A DNA stretch of 64,000 nt from Janthinobacterium sp. GW456P (GTDB taxonomy: Bacteria; Pseudomonadota; Gammaproteobacteria; Burkholderiales; Burkholderiaceae_D). The translations under genes were made by a program, and so were the position numbers. The DNA is taken from the NCBI RefSeq assembly GCF_002127655.1, contig NZ_NEHB01000029.1:1-64000 (forward strand), in the 5' to 3' direction. Positions 1 to 8,890 of this stretch are shown piece after piece. The notes below the pieces were generated by a model. It was not told the DNA's origin and ran no database searches. It was given only the letters and a program-made list of their open reading frames with translations. The first letter of the stretch is position 1. Each line of letters starts with the position of its first letter.

Positions 1-810
1 GAAGTGGCGCGCGGCGCGCTGGCGCCGGTCCAGCGCCATGCCACCGGGCGCCGGCGCGCCTTGCAGCTGCTGGGCCTGATCGCGGCGGGCGGCGGCACGG
101 CCCTGCTGGCGCACGAAGCGGGCCTGTGGCAAAGCACGGGCATGGGCATGGGCATGGGCATGGGCAGCGACTACCGCACCGCCGTGGGCGACACGCGCGC
201 CATCGTGCTGGCCGATGGTACGCGCGTGGTACTGGACACGGCCAGCGCCATTGATGTGCGCTACAGCGCCGGCGAGCGGCGCATCGTGCTGCGCGCCGGC
301 GCCATCCTCGTCACCAGCGCGCACGAACACGCGGCCGCGTACCGTCCGCTGCTGGTGGCAACGCCGCACGGCACGGCCACGGCGCTGGGCACGCGCTTTT
401 CCGTGCGCCTCGACGATGACGCCAGCCAGGTCGCCGTGTTCCAGGGCGCCGTCGCGCTGCAGCCTGCCCGCACCAGGGCGGAATCGCTGCATCTGCAGGC
501 GGGCCAGCGCGCCGGCTACACGCGCCATGCCGTGCAGGACGTCGGCCAGGTGGAAGACAGCGCCGACGCCTGGGCGCACGGCAGCCTGGTGGCCGAACGC
601 ATGCGCCTCGATGACTTGCTGGCGGAGCTGGCCCGCTACCGCCACGGCGTGCTGCGCTGCGACGAGTCCATCGGCGGCCTGCGCGTGACGGGCGTGTACT
701 CGCTGCGCGACACGGACCGCTCGCTGGCCAACCTGGCCCTGAGCCTGCCCGTGCAATTGCGCTACCGCACGCGCTACTGGGTCAGCGTGGGGCCGCGCCA
801 GGCGTCCTGA
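1..810 (+). CDS. FecR-family anti-sigma regulator (5' end outside window)
   Basis: Inner-membrane FecR-type protein that passes a signal from a TonB receptor to an ECF sigma factor. The frame is open to the first base, so the N-terminal DUF4880 part is missing. A membrane segment (about residues 20-40 of the visible part) is followed by a four-fold Gly-Met repeat and a periplasmic FecR domain with typical motifs such as ADGTRVVLDT and TPHGTATALGTRFSV. The C-terminal part resembles an STN-like fold, as in many FecR proteins. The receptor gene follows after 103 bases, the usual order fecI-fecR-receptor; the sigma gene would lie left of the window. Confidence 0.88.
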   Translation, partial: EVARGALAPVQRHATGRRRALQLLGLIAAGGGTALLAHEAGLWQSTGMGMGMGMGSDYRTAVGDTRAIVLADGTRVVLDTASAIDVRYSAGERRIVLRAGAILVTSAHEHAAAYRPLLVATPHGTATALGTRFSVRLDDDASQVAVFQGAVALQPARTRAESLHLQAGQRAGYTRHAVQDVGQVEDSADAWAHGSLVAERMRLDDLLAELARYRHGVLRCDESIGGLRVTGVYSLRDTDRSLANLALSLPVQLRYRTRYWVSVGPRQAS

Positions 811-913
811 AAAATACCTGCAAAATAAGTGAAAAAAACTTGAGGGTTTTGGCTTGTCGTTCGGAATACGGGAAGAACGAATTTTTTCCCGCCACTTTCC
901 AAGGATTTGCACC

Positions 914-3382
914 ATGCCTGCTCGCCTGACCGCTGCCGCACCCAAGCTGCGCCCGTTTCCCCTTGCCGCCGCCATCCAGGCCCTGTTCCTCGCTGGCGCC
1001 GCCGTGGGCACCATGGCCGTCACGGCCCCTGCCGCCCACGCCCAGGCCGCCGGCAACGCGCAGGCGCAGCGCCAGTACGCCATTCCCGCCGGACCGCTGG
1101 AACGTGCGCTGACCAGTTTCGCCAGCGCGGCCGGCGTGGAACTGTCGGCCGATGCGACGCTCCTGCAGGGCAAGCGCAGCGGCGGCCTGGCGGGCAGCTA
1201 CACGGTGCGCCAGGGCTTCGAGGAACTGCTGCGCGGCCAGGGCCTGCGCCTGGTGGCGGGCGCGAATGGCGCGTATGCGCTGCGCGCGGATGCCTCCGCG
1301 GCACAGACGCCTGCGCCGGCCCAGGCCAGCGCCACCCTGCCCGCGATCACCATCAGTGCCAGCAGCGAACGCGAGACGGCCACCGGCCCCGTGCGCGGCT
1401 ATGTGGCGCGGCGCGCCGCCTCGGCCACCAAGACCGACACGGCGCTCAATGAAAATCCGCAATCCGTCTCGGTCGTCACGGCCGATGAAATCAGCGACCG
1501 CAATGCCGAATCGCTCGACGAAACCCTGCGCTACACGGCGGGCGTGACGCCGAACCAGCGCCCGCTGGGCAGCGACGATTCCTCGCTGCTGCGCGGCTTC
1601 ACCATCGAGACGAACGGCATCCTGCAGGATGGCTTGCGCAATTCGGGCCGCACCTTTGGCGCCTCGATCGAACCGTATGGCCTGGAACGCCTGGAAGTGC
1701 TGCGCGGCCCCGCGTCCGTGCTGTACGGGCAGATTCCGCCCGGCGGCATGGTCAACGCCGTCAGCAAGCGTCCCAGCGCGGATGCCGTGCGCGAAGTGGG
1801 CGTGGAATACGGCAGCTACCAGCGCCGCCAGCTGAAAGCCGACGTGGGCGGCGCGCTCGACGCGCACGGCGCCTGGACCTACCGGGTCGTCATGCTGGGC
1901 CGCGAAGCCCAGACGCGGCTGGCCCACGACCGCGACAACCGGCTGTACTTCGCCCCCTCGCTCACGTGGCAGGCGGGACCGGCCACGCGTCTGACCCTGC
2001 TGGCGCGCCACGAGCAGGATAACCAGCAGTACGCGTTTCCCAACCAGCTGCTGCAGCCTGGCCCGCGCGGCCAGGTCGATCCGAAAATCAACCTGATGGG
2101 CGACGATAACCGCTTCAAGCGCAGCAATACCATGCTGGGCTACGAGTTCGAACACCAGTTCAACGACACCTGGTCGCTGCGCCAGAATCTGCGTTACACG
2201 CGCCTGGACAACGAGCGCACGGACATGTTCCCCCTGGGCTTGAACGGCGATGGCACGGTGGAGCGCTACTTCCGGCCCGTCGATACGGCATCGAAAAGCC
2301 TGTTCGCCGATACCCAGCTGCAGGCGCGCTTCGCCACGGGCGCCCTGGCGCACCAGGTGCTGCTGGGAGTGGACTACGCGAATATCCGCAATACCGACGA
2401 CTACATTTACCAGGTCGGCTTCGTCGCGCCGCTCGACCTGTACCAGCCCGTGTACGACAAACAGCTGCGGAAGCCATCGAAAAATCCCACGCGCGCCTAC
2501 GCGCCCTCGCGCCAGCTGGGCCTGTACGCGCAGGACCAGCTGAAATGGGACCACTGGGTGGTCACCGCCGGCGTGCGCCACGACAAGGCCACGCAATCGC
2601 AAACGACGACCAATGTGCTGACCGGTGCCGTGCGGCCCGACTATGCACAGTCGCCATCGGCCACCACGGGCCGCCTGGGCGCCGTCTACCTGTTCGACAG
2701 CGGCTGGGCGCCCTACGTCAGCTACGCCACCTCGTTCTCGCCCGAGCTGGGCAAGGCGGTCGGCGGCGGCGCCCTGACGCCCTCGCGCGGCAAGCAGCTG
2801 GAAGCGGGCGTGCGCTACGAACCCGTGGGCCGGCGCGCCAGCTACACGGCCGCCGTGTTCGATCTGGTGCGCGACAATGTCTCCACGTCCGCCATCGGCA
2901 ATCCGGGCTTCCTGCTGCAGACGGGGCAGGTCAAGTCGCGCGGCGTGGAACTGGAAGCGCGCACGGAGCCGACTGACCGCCTGAGTCTGATCGCGCAATA
3001 CACCTATCTCGATACGCGCATCGAGAAGAGCAATAACGGCGACCAGGGCTTGCAGCAGCCGGGCGCGCCGCGCCACAGCGCCTCGGCGTGGGCGCGCCAG
3101 TCGTTCAGCGCCGGCACGGGGCTGCCCGCGTATGCGGCGCTGGGCATGCGCTTTCTCGGCGCCATGCGCTCGAACTCCGACGGCGAGAACCTGAACATCC
3201 GCAATGGCGGCATCACGCAGTGGGATGCGGCGCTGGGCGTGTCGCGCGGACCGTGGCAGTTTTCCCTCAACGTCAACAATGTGCTGAACAAGCAGACCCT
3301 GTATGACTGCGGCTACCTGCCCGGCCTGTGCTACCGCAATGCCGAACGTACGGCCAACGCCAGCGCCATGTACCGCTTCTGA
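914..3382 (+). CDS. TonB-dependent siderophore receptor with N-terminal signalling (STN) domain
   Basis: Outer-membrane transducer for a ferric siderophore, 822 residues. The start ATG at 914 is preceded by AAGGA and gives a clean signal peptide ending in AHAQA; an earlier TTG in frame has no ribosome site. An STN domain (about 50-125, IPAGPLERALTSFASAAGVEL) contacts the neighbouring FecR. Then come a plug domain (TALNENPQSVSVVTADEI, with LEVLRGPASVLYGQIPPGG) and a 22-strand barrel ending in Phe (ASAMYRF). The STN domain beside fecR indicates cell-surface signalling. The ligand cannot be told from sequence. Confidence 0.92.
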   Translation: MPARLTAAAPKLRPFPLAAAIQALFLAGAAVGTMAVTAPAAHAQAAGNAQAQRQYAIPAGPLERALTSFASAAGVELSADATLLQGKRSGGLAGSYTVRQGFEELLRGQGLRLVAGANGAYALRADASAAQTPAPAQASATLPAITISASSERETATGPVRGYVARRAASATKTDTALNENPQSVSVVTADEISDRNAESLDETLRYTAGVTPNQRPLGSDDSSLLRGFTIETNGILQDGLRNSGRTFGASIEPYGLERLEVLRGPASVLYGQIPPGGMVNAVSKRPSADAVREVGVEYGSYQRRQLKADVGGALDAHGAWTYRVVMLGREAQTRLAHDRDNRLYFAPSLTWQAGPATRLTLLARHEQDNQQYAFPNQLLQPGPRGQVDPKINLMGDDNRFKRSNTMLGYEFEHQFNDTWSLRQNLRYTRLDNERTDMFPLGLNGDGTVERYFRPVDTASKSLFADTQLQARFATGALAHQVLLGVDYANIRNTDDYIYQVGFVAPLDLYQPVYDKQLRKPSKNPTRAYAPSRQLGLYAQDQLKWDHWVVTAGVRHDKATQSQTTTNVLTGAVRPDYAQSPSATTGRLGAVYLFDSGWAPYVSYATSFSPELGKAVGGGALTPSRGKQLEAGVRYEPVGRRASYTAAVFDLVRDNVSTSAIGNPGFLLQTGQVKSRGVELEARTEPTDRLSLIAQYTYLDTRIEKSNNGDQGLQQPGAPRHSASAWARQSFSAGTGLPAYAALGMRFLGAMRSNSDGENLNIRNGGITQWDAALGVSRGPWQFSLNVNNVLNKQTLYDCGYLPGLCYRNAERTANASAMYRF

Positions 3383-4581
3383 TGCGCCCTGCATTGGCGG
3401 CGCTGCACCGCTACGCCGGCCTGCTGATGGCCGGCTTCCTCATCGTGGCCGGCGTCACGGGCAGCGCGCTGGCGTGGAAGGATGAACTGGAGGCGGCCAT
3501 GCTGCCCGCCGTCTTCCGCGTGGCGCCGCCAACGCCCGGCGCCGCGCCGCTCGATCCGCTGCTGCTGCGCGAGTCCATCGCCGCGCGCTTTCCGCAGGCG
3601 CAGGTCAGCTACGCGCCGCTATCGGCGCCGCCCGGCCACAGCATGGTGTTCTACCTGCGCCCGGCGGCCGGCGCGGTGCCGGCCGATAATGAAGTCTTCG
3701 TCGATCCCTACACGGGCGCGATCCTGGGCCAGCGCGCCTGGGGCGACATACGCCAGGGCGCCATCAACCTGCTGCCCTTCATCGAGCGCCTGCATTACGC
3801 GCTGGCGCTGGGCGACACGGGCTTGCTGATTTTCGGCCTGATCGCCATCGTCTGGACCATCGACTGCTTCATCGGCGCCACCCTGACCTTCCCCGCGCGC
3901 CTGAAAAAACGCTCGCCGACCAGCAAACCATGGCTGCTGCGCTGGCGCCCGTCGTGGCTGCTGCGCCGCCATGGCGGCAGCTATAAGCTGGTATTCGACC
4001 TGCACCGCGCGGGCGGCCTGTGGCTGTGGCCCATGCTGCTGGTCTTCGCCTGGAGCGGCGTCGCCTTCAATCTGTATGGCGCGTATGCGGCCGTGATGCG
4101 GCCGCTGTTCCCCCATCAGCCAGCCGAGGAAGTGGTGGCGCGGCACACGCCATCGACGGCGCCGCACATGGACTGGCACGCCGCGCGCACGCAAGCGCGC
4201 GTGCTGATGGCGCAGCTGGCGCGCAGCGAGCACTTTGCCATCCTCGAGGAAAACGCGCTGGCCTACGAACGCGAACTGGGCGTGTACAGTTATAAAGTGC
4301 GCAGCAGCCGCGACGTGCGCGCGCAATATGGCTTGACCACCGTGTACTTCGATGCGGCCAGCGGCACGCAGCTGGCCGCCTGGCTGCCCACAGGCGCTGC
4401 CAGCGGCGACAGCATCCGCAGCTGGATCAGCGCCCTGCACATGGCATCGATGTGGGGCTGGCCCTATAAACTGTTCGTCTGCATCCTGGGCGTGCTGGTG
4501 GCCGGCCTGAGCGTGACGGGCGTGCTGGTCTGGCGGCGCAAGCGCCTGGGACAAGCCAAGGCCAGGGCGTTAAGCCACTAG
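3382..4581 (+). CDS. PepSY-associated TM-helix protein (iron-uptake reductase type)
   Basis: Inner-membrane PepSY protein of 399 residues. It has four evident membrane segments (near residues 8-30, 150-175, 210-235 and 370-392) and a large periplasmic loop. Such proteins often follow siderophore receptor genes and are thought to reduce or release iron from the siderophore; FoxB and FhuF-like roles are the usual comparison. Its ATG overlaps the receptor stop (ATGA), so the two are translationally coupled. The start MRPALAALHRYAGLL fits the family better than an upstream in-frame start inside the receptor. The stop abuts the convergent kptA stop with no spacer. Confidence 0.85.
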   Translation: MRPALAALHRYAGLLMAGFLIVAGVTGSALAWKDELEAAMLPAVFRVAPPTPGAAPLDPLLLRESIAARFPQAQVSYAPLSAPPGHSMVFYLRPAAGAVPADNEVFVDPYTGAILGQRAWGDIRQGAINLLPFIERLHYALALGDTGLLIFGLIAIVWTIDCFIGATLTFPARLKKRSPTSKPWLLRWRPSWLLRRHGGSYKLVFDLHRAGGLWLWPMLLVFAWSGVAFNLYGAYAAVMRPLFPHQPAEEVVARHTPSTAPHMDWHAARTQARVLMAQLARSEHFAILEENALAYERELGVYSYKVRSSRDVRAQYGLTTVYFDAASGTQLAAWLPTGAASGDSIRSWISALHMASMWGWPYKLFVCILGVLVAGLSVTGVLVWRRKRLGQAKARALSH

Positions 4582-5127
4582 TCAGGGAAAACCGATGAAC
4601 GCCTGCGGCACGGCCTGCGTCAACCACACGCCATTGGCCGACACATAAAACACGTGACCCCGCGCCTGCATGGCGGCAGCATCGACCGTCAGCACGACGG
4701 GCTTGCCGTGGCGCGCCCCCACGGCCACGGCCGTTTCGCGGTTGCTGGACAAGTGCACGTGATTGCGCGACCCGGGCAGCAGGCCGGCCGCGCGGATGGC
4801 CTCGACGAAGCGGCTGGCCGTGCCGTGGTACAGCATGGCGGGCGGCATGGCGGGCGGCAGATCGATATCGACGGCGGGCAGCGAGTGCCCCTGGTTGGCG
4901 CGGATGCGCAAGCCGTCGTCGCTGATCGCATAGCGCGTCTTGCCGTCGCGCGCCACGACCTCGTTCAAATCTTCGCGGGAAAGGGAGCGGCCATGCCGGG
5001 CGGCCTGCGCCAGCAACTGGCCGATGTCGGCCCAGCCATTGGCATCGAGCGCGAGGCCGATCTTTTCAGGCGCGTGGCGCAAGATAAGGGAGAGGAATTT
5101 ACTGGTTTGTACTAAGTTATCGGTCAT
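4582..5127 (-). CDS. kptA: RNA 2'-phosphotransferase (Tpt1/KptA)
   Basis: KptA/Tpt1 enzyme, 181 residues, the normal length. It transfers an internal RNA 2'-phosphate to NAD+, giving 2'-OH RNA, ADP-ribose 1'',2''-cyclic phosphate and nicotinamide. Visible signature: [17 protein letters not shown] with Arg17 and His18, [19 protein letters not shown] with Arg65 and basic residues 74-81, LYHGT with His101, and HVHLSS. In eukaryotes it completes tRNA splicing; the bacterial role is unclear. It lies 17 bases after a TonB receptor gene on the same strand, so it may be co-transcribed, though a functional link is not obvious. The ribosome site is weak (CTGGGGC). Confidence 0.93.
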   Translation of the reverse strand: MTDNLVQTSKFLSLILRHAPEKIGLALDANGWADIGQLLAQAARHGRSLSREDLNEVVARDGKTRYAISDDGLRIRANQGHSLPAVDIDLPPAMPPAMLYHGTASRFVEAIRAAGLLPGSRNHVHLSSNRETAVAVGARHGKPVVLTVDAAAMQARGHVFYVSANGVWLTQAVPQAFIGFP

Positions 5128-5144
5128 GCCCCAGTTTACCGTTG

Positions 5145-7214
5145 TCAGAACACATACGACAAGGTCAACCGCGCGGAACGCGGCTCCACTGGATGAAAAT
5201 GCCGGTCGTTCACCCCCTCTTGCGCCTCGCCGGGCAGGCGCGACGCATAATAGTAATCGATGTCGCTGGCGCGTTTGTTCAACAGGTTGAAGACGTCGAG
5301 CGACAGCCGCGTCCTGCGGTTGAGCTGGTAGGCGAGGCGCGCATACGCCAGCGTGGTCGAGGCCGAGCGCACGCTATTGTCCTCGATCAAGGGACGCGGG
5401 CCGAAATAGCGTAATTGAAAAGCGCCCGACCACGGCCCCCGGTCCGTCACGGTCACGCCAAACGACGCCACCTTGCCGATGGCGCCCGGAATATGGTTGC
5501 CGGCCGGATCGTTTTGCGTGTAGCGCGAGCGCGAGGCGGCCAGGTCCAGGTCGAATAGCAGCCACGGCGCGGCAACATAATGGTTGTTCCACTCGATGCC
5601 GTGGCGGCGGCTGGCGCGGCTGGGCTGCGTTTCGCCCGCGTCGCCGACGAACAGCAGTTCCGACGCGAGATCGAGGCGCCACACGGCCAGCGAGCTTTGC
5701 AGGCCCGGCAGCCATTCCGTGCGCGCACCCAGTTCCAGGCCCCTGGTCGGCACCAGGGGCGTGACGGGCGCCGATGGCGTGCCATCGGGCAAGCGCGTCT
5801 GCGTCGCGCCGCGCGCATCGTTGCTATGAAAACCCTTGCCGTAATTCACGAAAAACTCCGTCTTGCTCCATGGCCCGAGGATCAAGGACAACTTGGGCGA
5901 TACCACGTGATCCTGCGCCGTGCCGCTGTTGCCGGCTATGCTGCTGGCGACATTGAAACGGTAGGCGTCGTAGCGCACGCCCGCCACGGAACGCAGCCAG
6001 GGCAGCCATTGCACCGTGTTTTCGCCGTACAGGCCGACGCTGGCCTCGCGCACCTTGTCTTCGCGCAGCGTGCCTTGCCGCACGCTGTCCACCGTGTTGT
6101 ACAGGCCCACAGGCGACAGGCGGTCGTAGCGGGCCTGCACGCCCAGCTTGTTGCGCAGGGGAAGACCTGACAGCTGCGTGGTCCAGCTTTCACTGGCGTT
6201 GACACCGGCCACCGTGCGCCGCTCGCTTTGCTGGAACTGGTCGCCGGTGGCCGGATTGGCCAGGAAATACGTGAAATCGCTGTTCAGTTCCAGTTGCGAG
6301 CGGATCAGGTACGCGTCGAAGTCGAACAGCCGGTTCTCCGTGCGGCGGCGCATCGCATACGACAGGCTGGTGCGCGAGGTGTCGCCGCCATCGCTGGGCG
6401 CCAGCGAGCCGAAACGGCCGATCTGGCCCCCTTCCACGGCCCGCAGCGGCACCTGGTCCGTGGCATTCCAGCTGTTCTTGTAGGCCATGGCCGTCACGCT
6501 GAAGCCGTCATCTTGCGTGCCCTGGCTGTAGCGCAGCACGCCGCTATATTTACGCACGCGCTCCGGCACGTCCCAGGGGCCATTGTTGCGGTTCACTTCC
6601 AGCCCGTACAGCAAGGTGCCTTGTCCTGCACCAAAGGAATCGGCCACGACGGCGCGCACATAGCCATGCTGGCCGACCGACACGCTGGCCTGGCCTTGCG
6701 GCAATTTATCGGCCAGGCGGATGCGCGCGCTGCCTGCCGAGGCAAAATCGCCTTCGCCGGCGAAATACGGCCCCTTCTTGTAGTCGATGCGCTGCACCAG
6801 TTCGGGAATGAGGAAATTGAGGTCGGAATAGCCTTGTCCATGCGCATGCGTGCGCATGTTGACGGGCATGCCGTCGACGTAGGTGGCGAAATCCGTGCCA
6901 TGGTCCAGGTTGAAGCCGCGCAGAAAATACTGGTTGGCCTTGCCGTCGCCGCTGTGCTGGGTGACGATCAGGCCCGGCACGAATTCCAGCAATTCGCCCG
7001 TACGCAAGGCGGGCCGGTTGACGATCAGCTCATTGGTGATGACGCCCTGGCTGGCCGCGTCCGAGGTGCCGACGGCGTTGTCGTAGTGGCCCGTCACGCG
7101 CACGATGCGCGACTCGTCAGCAGACGATGCGGCCTGCGGCGCAGCGGCCTTGCCGGCGCCGGAGAGCAGCAACAGCGCACAAGCTGCCAGCTGTTTGCGT
7201 TTTATCAATCGCAT
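5145..7214 (-). CDS. TonB-dependent outer-membrane receptor (no STN domain)
   Basis: TonB-dependent receptor of 689 residues. It has a signal peptide (to about GKAAA), then a plug domain ([27 protein letters not shown], with [14 protein letters not shown]) and a beta-barrel ending in Phe (RLTLSYVF). GGGGAG-type ribosome site stands before the ATG. There is no STN domain, so no trans-envelope signalling is expected. The plug pattern ([30 protein letters not shown]) is a recognisable subfamily of uncharacterised receptors, not a classical siderophore receptor. The substrate is unknown. No Fur box was found in the 94-base divergent promoter region. Confidence 0.88.
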   Translation of the reverse strand: MRLIKRKQLAACALLLLSGAGKAAAPQAASSADESRIVRVTGHYDNAVGTSDAASQGVITNELIVNRPALRTGELLEFVPGLIVTQHSGDGKANQYFLRGFNLDHGTDFATYVDGMPVNMRTHAHGQGYSDLNFLIPELVQRIDYKKGPYFAGEGDFASAGSARIRLADKLPQGQASVSVGQHGYVRAVVADSFGAGQGTLLYGLEVNRNNGPWDVPERVRKYSGVLRYSQGTQDDGFSVTAMAYKNSWNATDQVPLRAVEGGQIGRFGSLAPSDGGDTSRTSLSYAMRRRTENRLFDFDAYLIRSQLELNSDFTYFLANPATGDQFQQSERRTVAGVNASESWTTQLSGLPLRNKLGVQARYDRLSPVGLYNTVDSVRQGTLREDKVREASVGLYGENTVQWLPWLRSVAGVRYDAYRFNVASSIAGNSGTAQDHVVSPKLSLILGPWSKTEFFVNYGKGFHSNDARGATQTRLPDGTPSAPVTPLVPTRGLELGARTEWLPGLQSSLAVWRLDLASELLFVGDAGETQPSRASRRHGIEWNNHYVAAPWLLFDLDLAASRSRYTQNDPAGNHIPGAIGKVASFGVTVTDRGPWSGAFQLRYFGPRPLIEDNSVRSASTTLAYARLAYQLNRRTRLSLDVFNLLNKRASDIDYYYASRLPGEAQEGVNDRHFHPVEPRSARLTLSYVF

Positions 7215-7308
7215 CGCGTCTCCCCTTTTTATGATGTCAGTACAGGCTCCTACGGGATATATACGCGCAGGCTGGCGGCCTGGATTCAGCCTTTTTCAAG
7301 GAGCGACC

Positions 7309-8529
7309 GTGGACCTGAGCGACGGCAGCGGCAAGGCGAGCAAAAGCGTCACCGCGGCCGTGCGCAAGCGCGACGTGCTGCCCTACATCCTGCTGTTCAT
7401 CCTGCTCGCGGGCTTGCTGGCCGTACTGGCGGGCGCCCTGCTGCCGCCCTACTATCACGCCGTGCCGGCCCTGCTGTGGAGCCTGGGCTTTTGCGTCAGC
7501 GGCATGCTGCTGGGCTTTTTGTTCGGCATCCCGCGCACCCTGCCGTCGGGCACCGTCAACATGGCGCCGCCCGACGAAAGGGCCAATGGCAAGAGCCGCC
7601 CCGACGACGCGCCACCGGCAGGCGCCGAGGCGGCGGCCGGCACGCCCAGCAATACCCTGTTCCTGGGCACGCCCACGCCCATGGAAATCAATTCGAATCT
7701 GGTGGAAGTGTCGGACTGGCTGACGAAAATCATCGTCGGCGTGGGTTTGATCGAGCTCAAAAGCCTGCCCGGCAGCGCGCGCAGCATGGCCGCCTTCATC
7801 GCGCCCAGCCTGGCGACCGATACGGCCACGGCGATGGCGGTGGTGGGCGGCATCATGCTGTTCTTTTCCGTGCATGGCTTTTTGATCGGCTATTTGCTCA
7901 CGCGCATTTACCTGTCCATCATGATCAAACGGGCCGACAGCCTCGTCAAGAACGAGTCCGTGCGGCTCGAAAGCGGCAAGGAAATCGAAGTGACGGAATT
8001 GAGCCGCTTGCAGCAAAAGTCGCTCGACGACATGCAGGAAGCCGTCACGCAACTGCTGCTGGCCCATCCGCCCGATGGCGGCGCCGCCGTCACGGCCTTG
8101 GCCGGCGTGCCGACGGCGCAAAAGCCTGCCAGCCTCGTGCTGTGGCTGGACGACCATCCGCGCAACAATACCTTGCTGGTGGAACAGCTGGAACGGGAAA
8201 ACATCAAGGTGGACCAAGCGGTGTCGACGCGGCAGGCGCTGGCCATGCTGCAACAGAAACACTACGCGCTATTCATCACGGACATGGCGCGGGTGGAAAA
8301 CGGCCGCAGGCTCAAGGATGCAGGCGTGCGCACGGTGCGCGAAGTGCGCCAGACCTTGCCGGACCTGCCCATCGTCGTGTATTGCAGCAAGGATACGGTT
8401 ACCAGTTATGGCACGGAAGCGCAGGCGGCGGGCGCCCGCTTCATCACCACCTCGGGCACCAGCCTGCTGGCGGCAATCAACAAGTTATTGCATGAACAAC
8501 GGGAGGATGGCACTCAGCCACCGTCGTAG
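7309..8529 (+). CDS. Membrane-anchored atypical receiver-domain protein
   Basis: Protein of 406 residues. Two membrane segments near the N-terminus (about 22-44 and 52-73) end in the motif LFGIPRT (71-77). A Pro/Ala-rich loop follows, then a third segment (about 174-200), a helical linker, and a C-terminal receiver-like domain (about 275-395). This domain keeps the acidic pair (D281, D282 in LWLDDHPRNN), a candidate phospho-acceptor (D325 in FITDMAR) and the distal Lys (K361). The start is GTG with AAGGAG six bases upstream; longer in-frame starts lack such a site. No output domain or partner kinase is adjacent. WLDD-P-NN receivers occur in proteins of conflict systems (recollection, to be checked). 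Confidence 0.7.
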   Translation: MDLSDGSGKASKSVTAAVRKRDVLPYILLFILLAGLLAVLAGALLPPYYHAVPALLWSLGFCVSGMLLGFLFGIPRTLPSGTVNMAPPDERANGKSRPDDAPPAGAEAAAGTPSNTLFLGTPTPMEINSNLVEVSDWLTKIIVGVGLIELKSLPGSARSMAAFIAPSLATDTATAMAVVGGIMLFFSVHGFLIGYLLTRIYLSIMIKRADSLVKNESVRLESGKEIEVTELSRLQQKSLDDMQEAVTQLLLAHPPDGGAAVTALAGVPTAQKPASLVLWLDDHPRNNTLLVEQLERENIKVDQAVSTRQALAMLQQKHYALFITDMARVENGRRLKDAGVRTVREVRQTLPDLPIVVYCSKDTVTSYGTEAQAAGARFITTSGTSLLAAINKLLHEQREDGTQPPS

Positions 8530-8888
8530 GCGTAGCTGCCCACATGGTGCAGCGCGCTGCGCCGCGGATACGCCAGCTGATTCGGCGCAAACACGCAGAC
8601 GACCGTATCGGCCAGCACGCCCTGCGCGTCCGCGCAGGCTTGCGCCAGCCAGCTGTCGCCATACGACATGCCATCGAGCAGCTCTGCCAGCGGCGCGGGC
8701 GAGGCCAGCAGCGCGCTCTCGATGCAGGCCGGTTCGTAGCACGTCAGGCCCGTTTCCATGAAGAATGGCGACGGCACAACATCGCCATCCTCCGTGTACG
8801 CGGGCGCCAGGTAAGCCTGCAGCGCTTCCCAGCTGGGAAAGCGGCCGCTGCAGGTGAAGACGTGGACCATGGGCAAGCTGTCAGGCAC
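8514..8888 (-). CDS. Imm22-like immunity family protein
   Basis: Small acidic cytoplasmic protein of 124 residues without signal or membrane segment. The pattern VFTCSGRF, YTEDGD, SPFFMETGL, CYEPACIES and MSYGDSWL resembles the Imm22 (DUF4284) family, recalled as immunity proteins of contact-dependent and polymorphic toxin loci. No toxin gene is beside it, so it would be an orphan immunity protein or have been recruited elsewhere. Its 3' end overlaps the convergent receiver-protein gene by 16 bases. It starts only two bases before the stop of the next upstream gene on its strand. Family assignment is from memory of the pattern; moderate certainty. Confidence 0.55.
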   Translation of the reverse strand: MPDSLPMVHVFTCSGRFPSWEALQAYLAPAYTEDGDVVPSPFFMETGLTCYEPACIESALLASPAPLAELLDGMSYGDSWLAQACADAQGVLADTVVCVFAPNQLAYPRRSALHHVGSYAYDGG

Positions 8889-8890
8889 GC

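Noticed and set aside
782-3394. Long leftward open frame of 870 codons opposite the first TonB receptor
   Set aside because: Antisense shadow in high-GC DNA; low-complexity Arg/Ala/His composition, no domain, no ribosome site.
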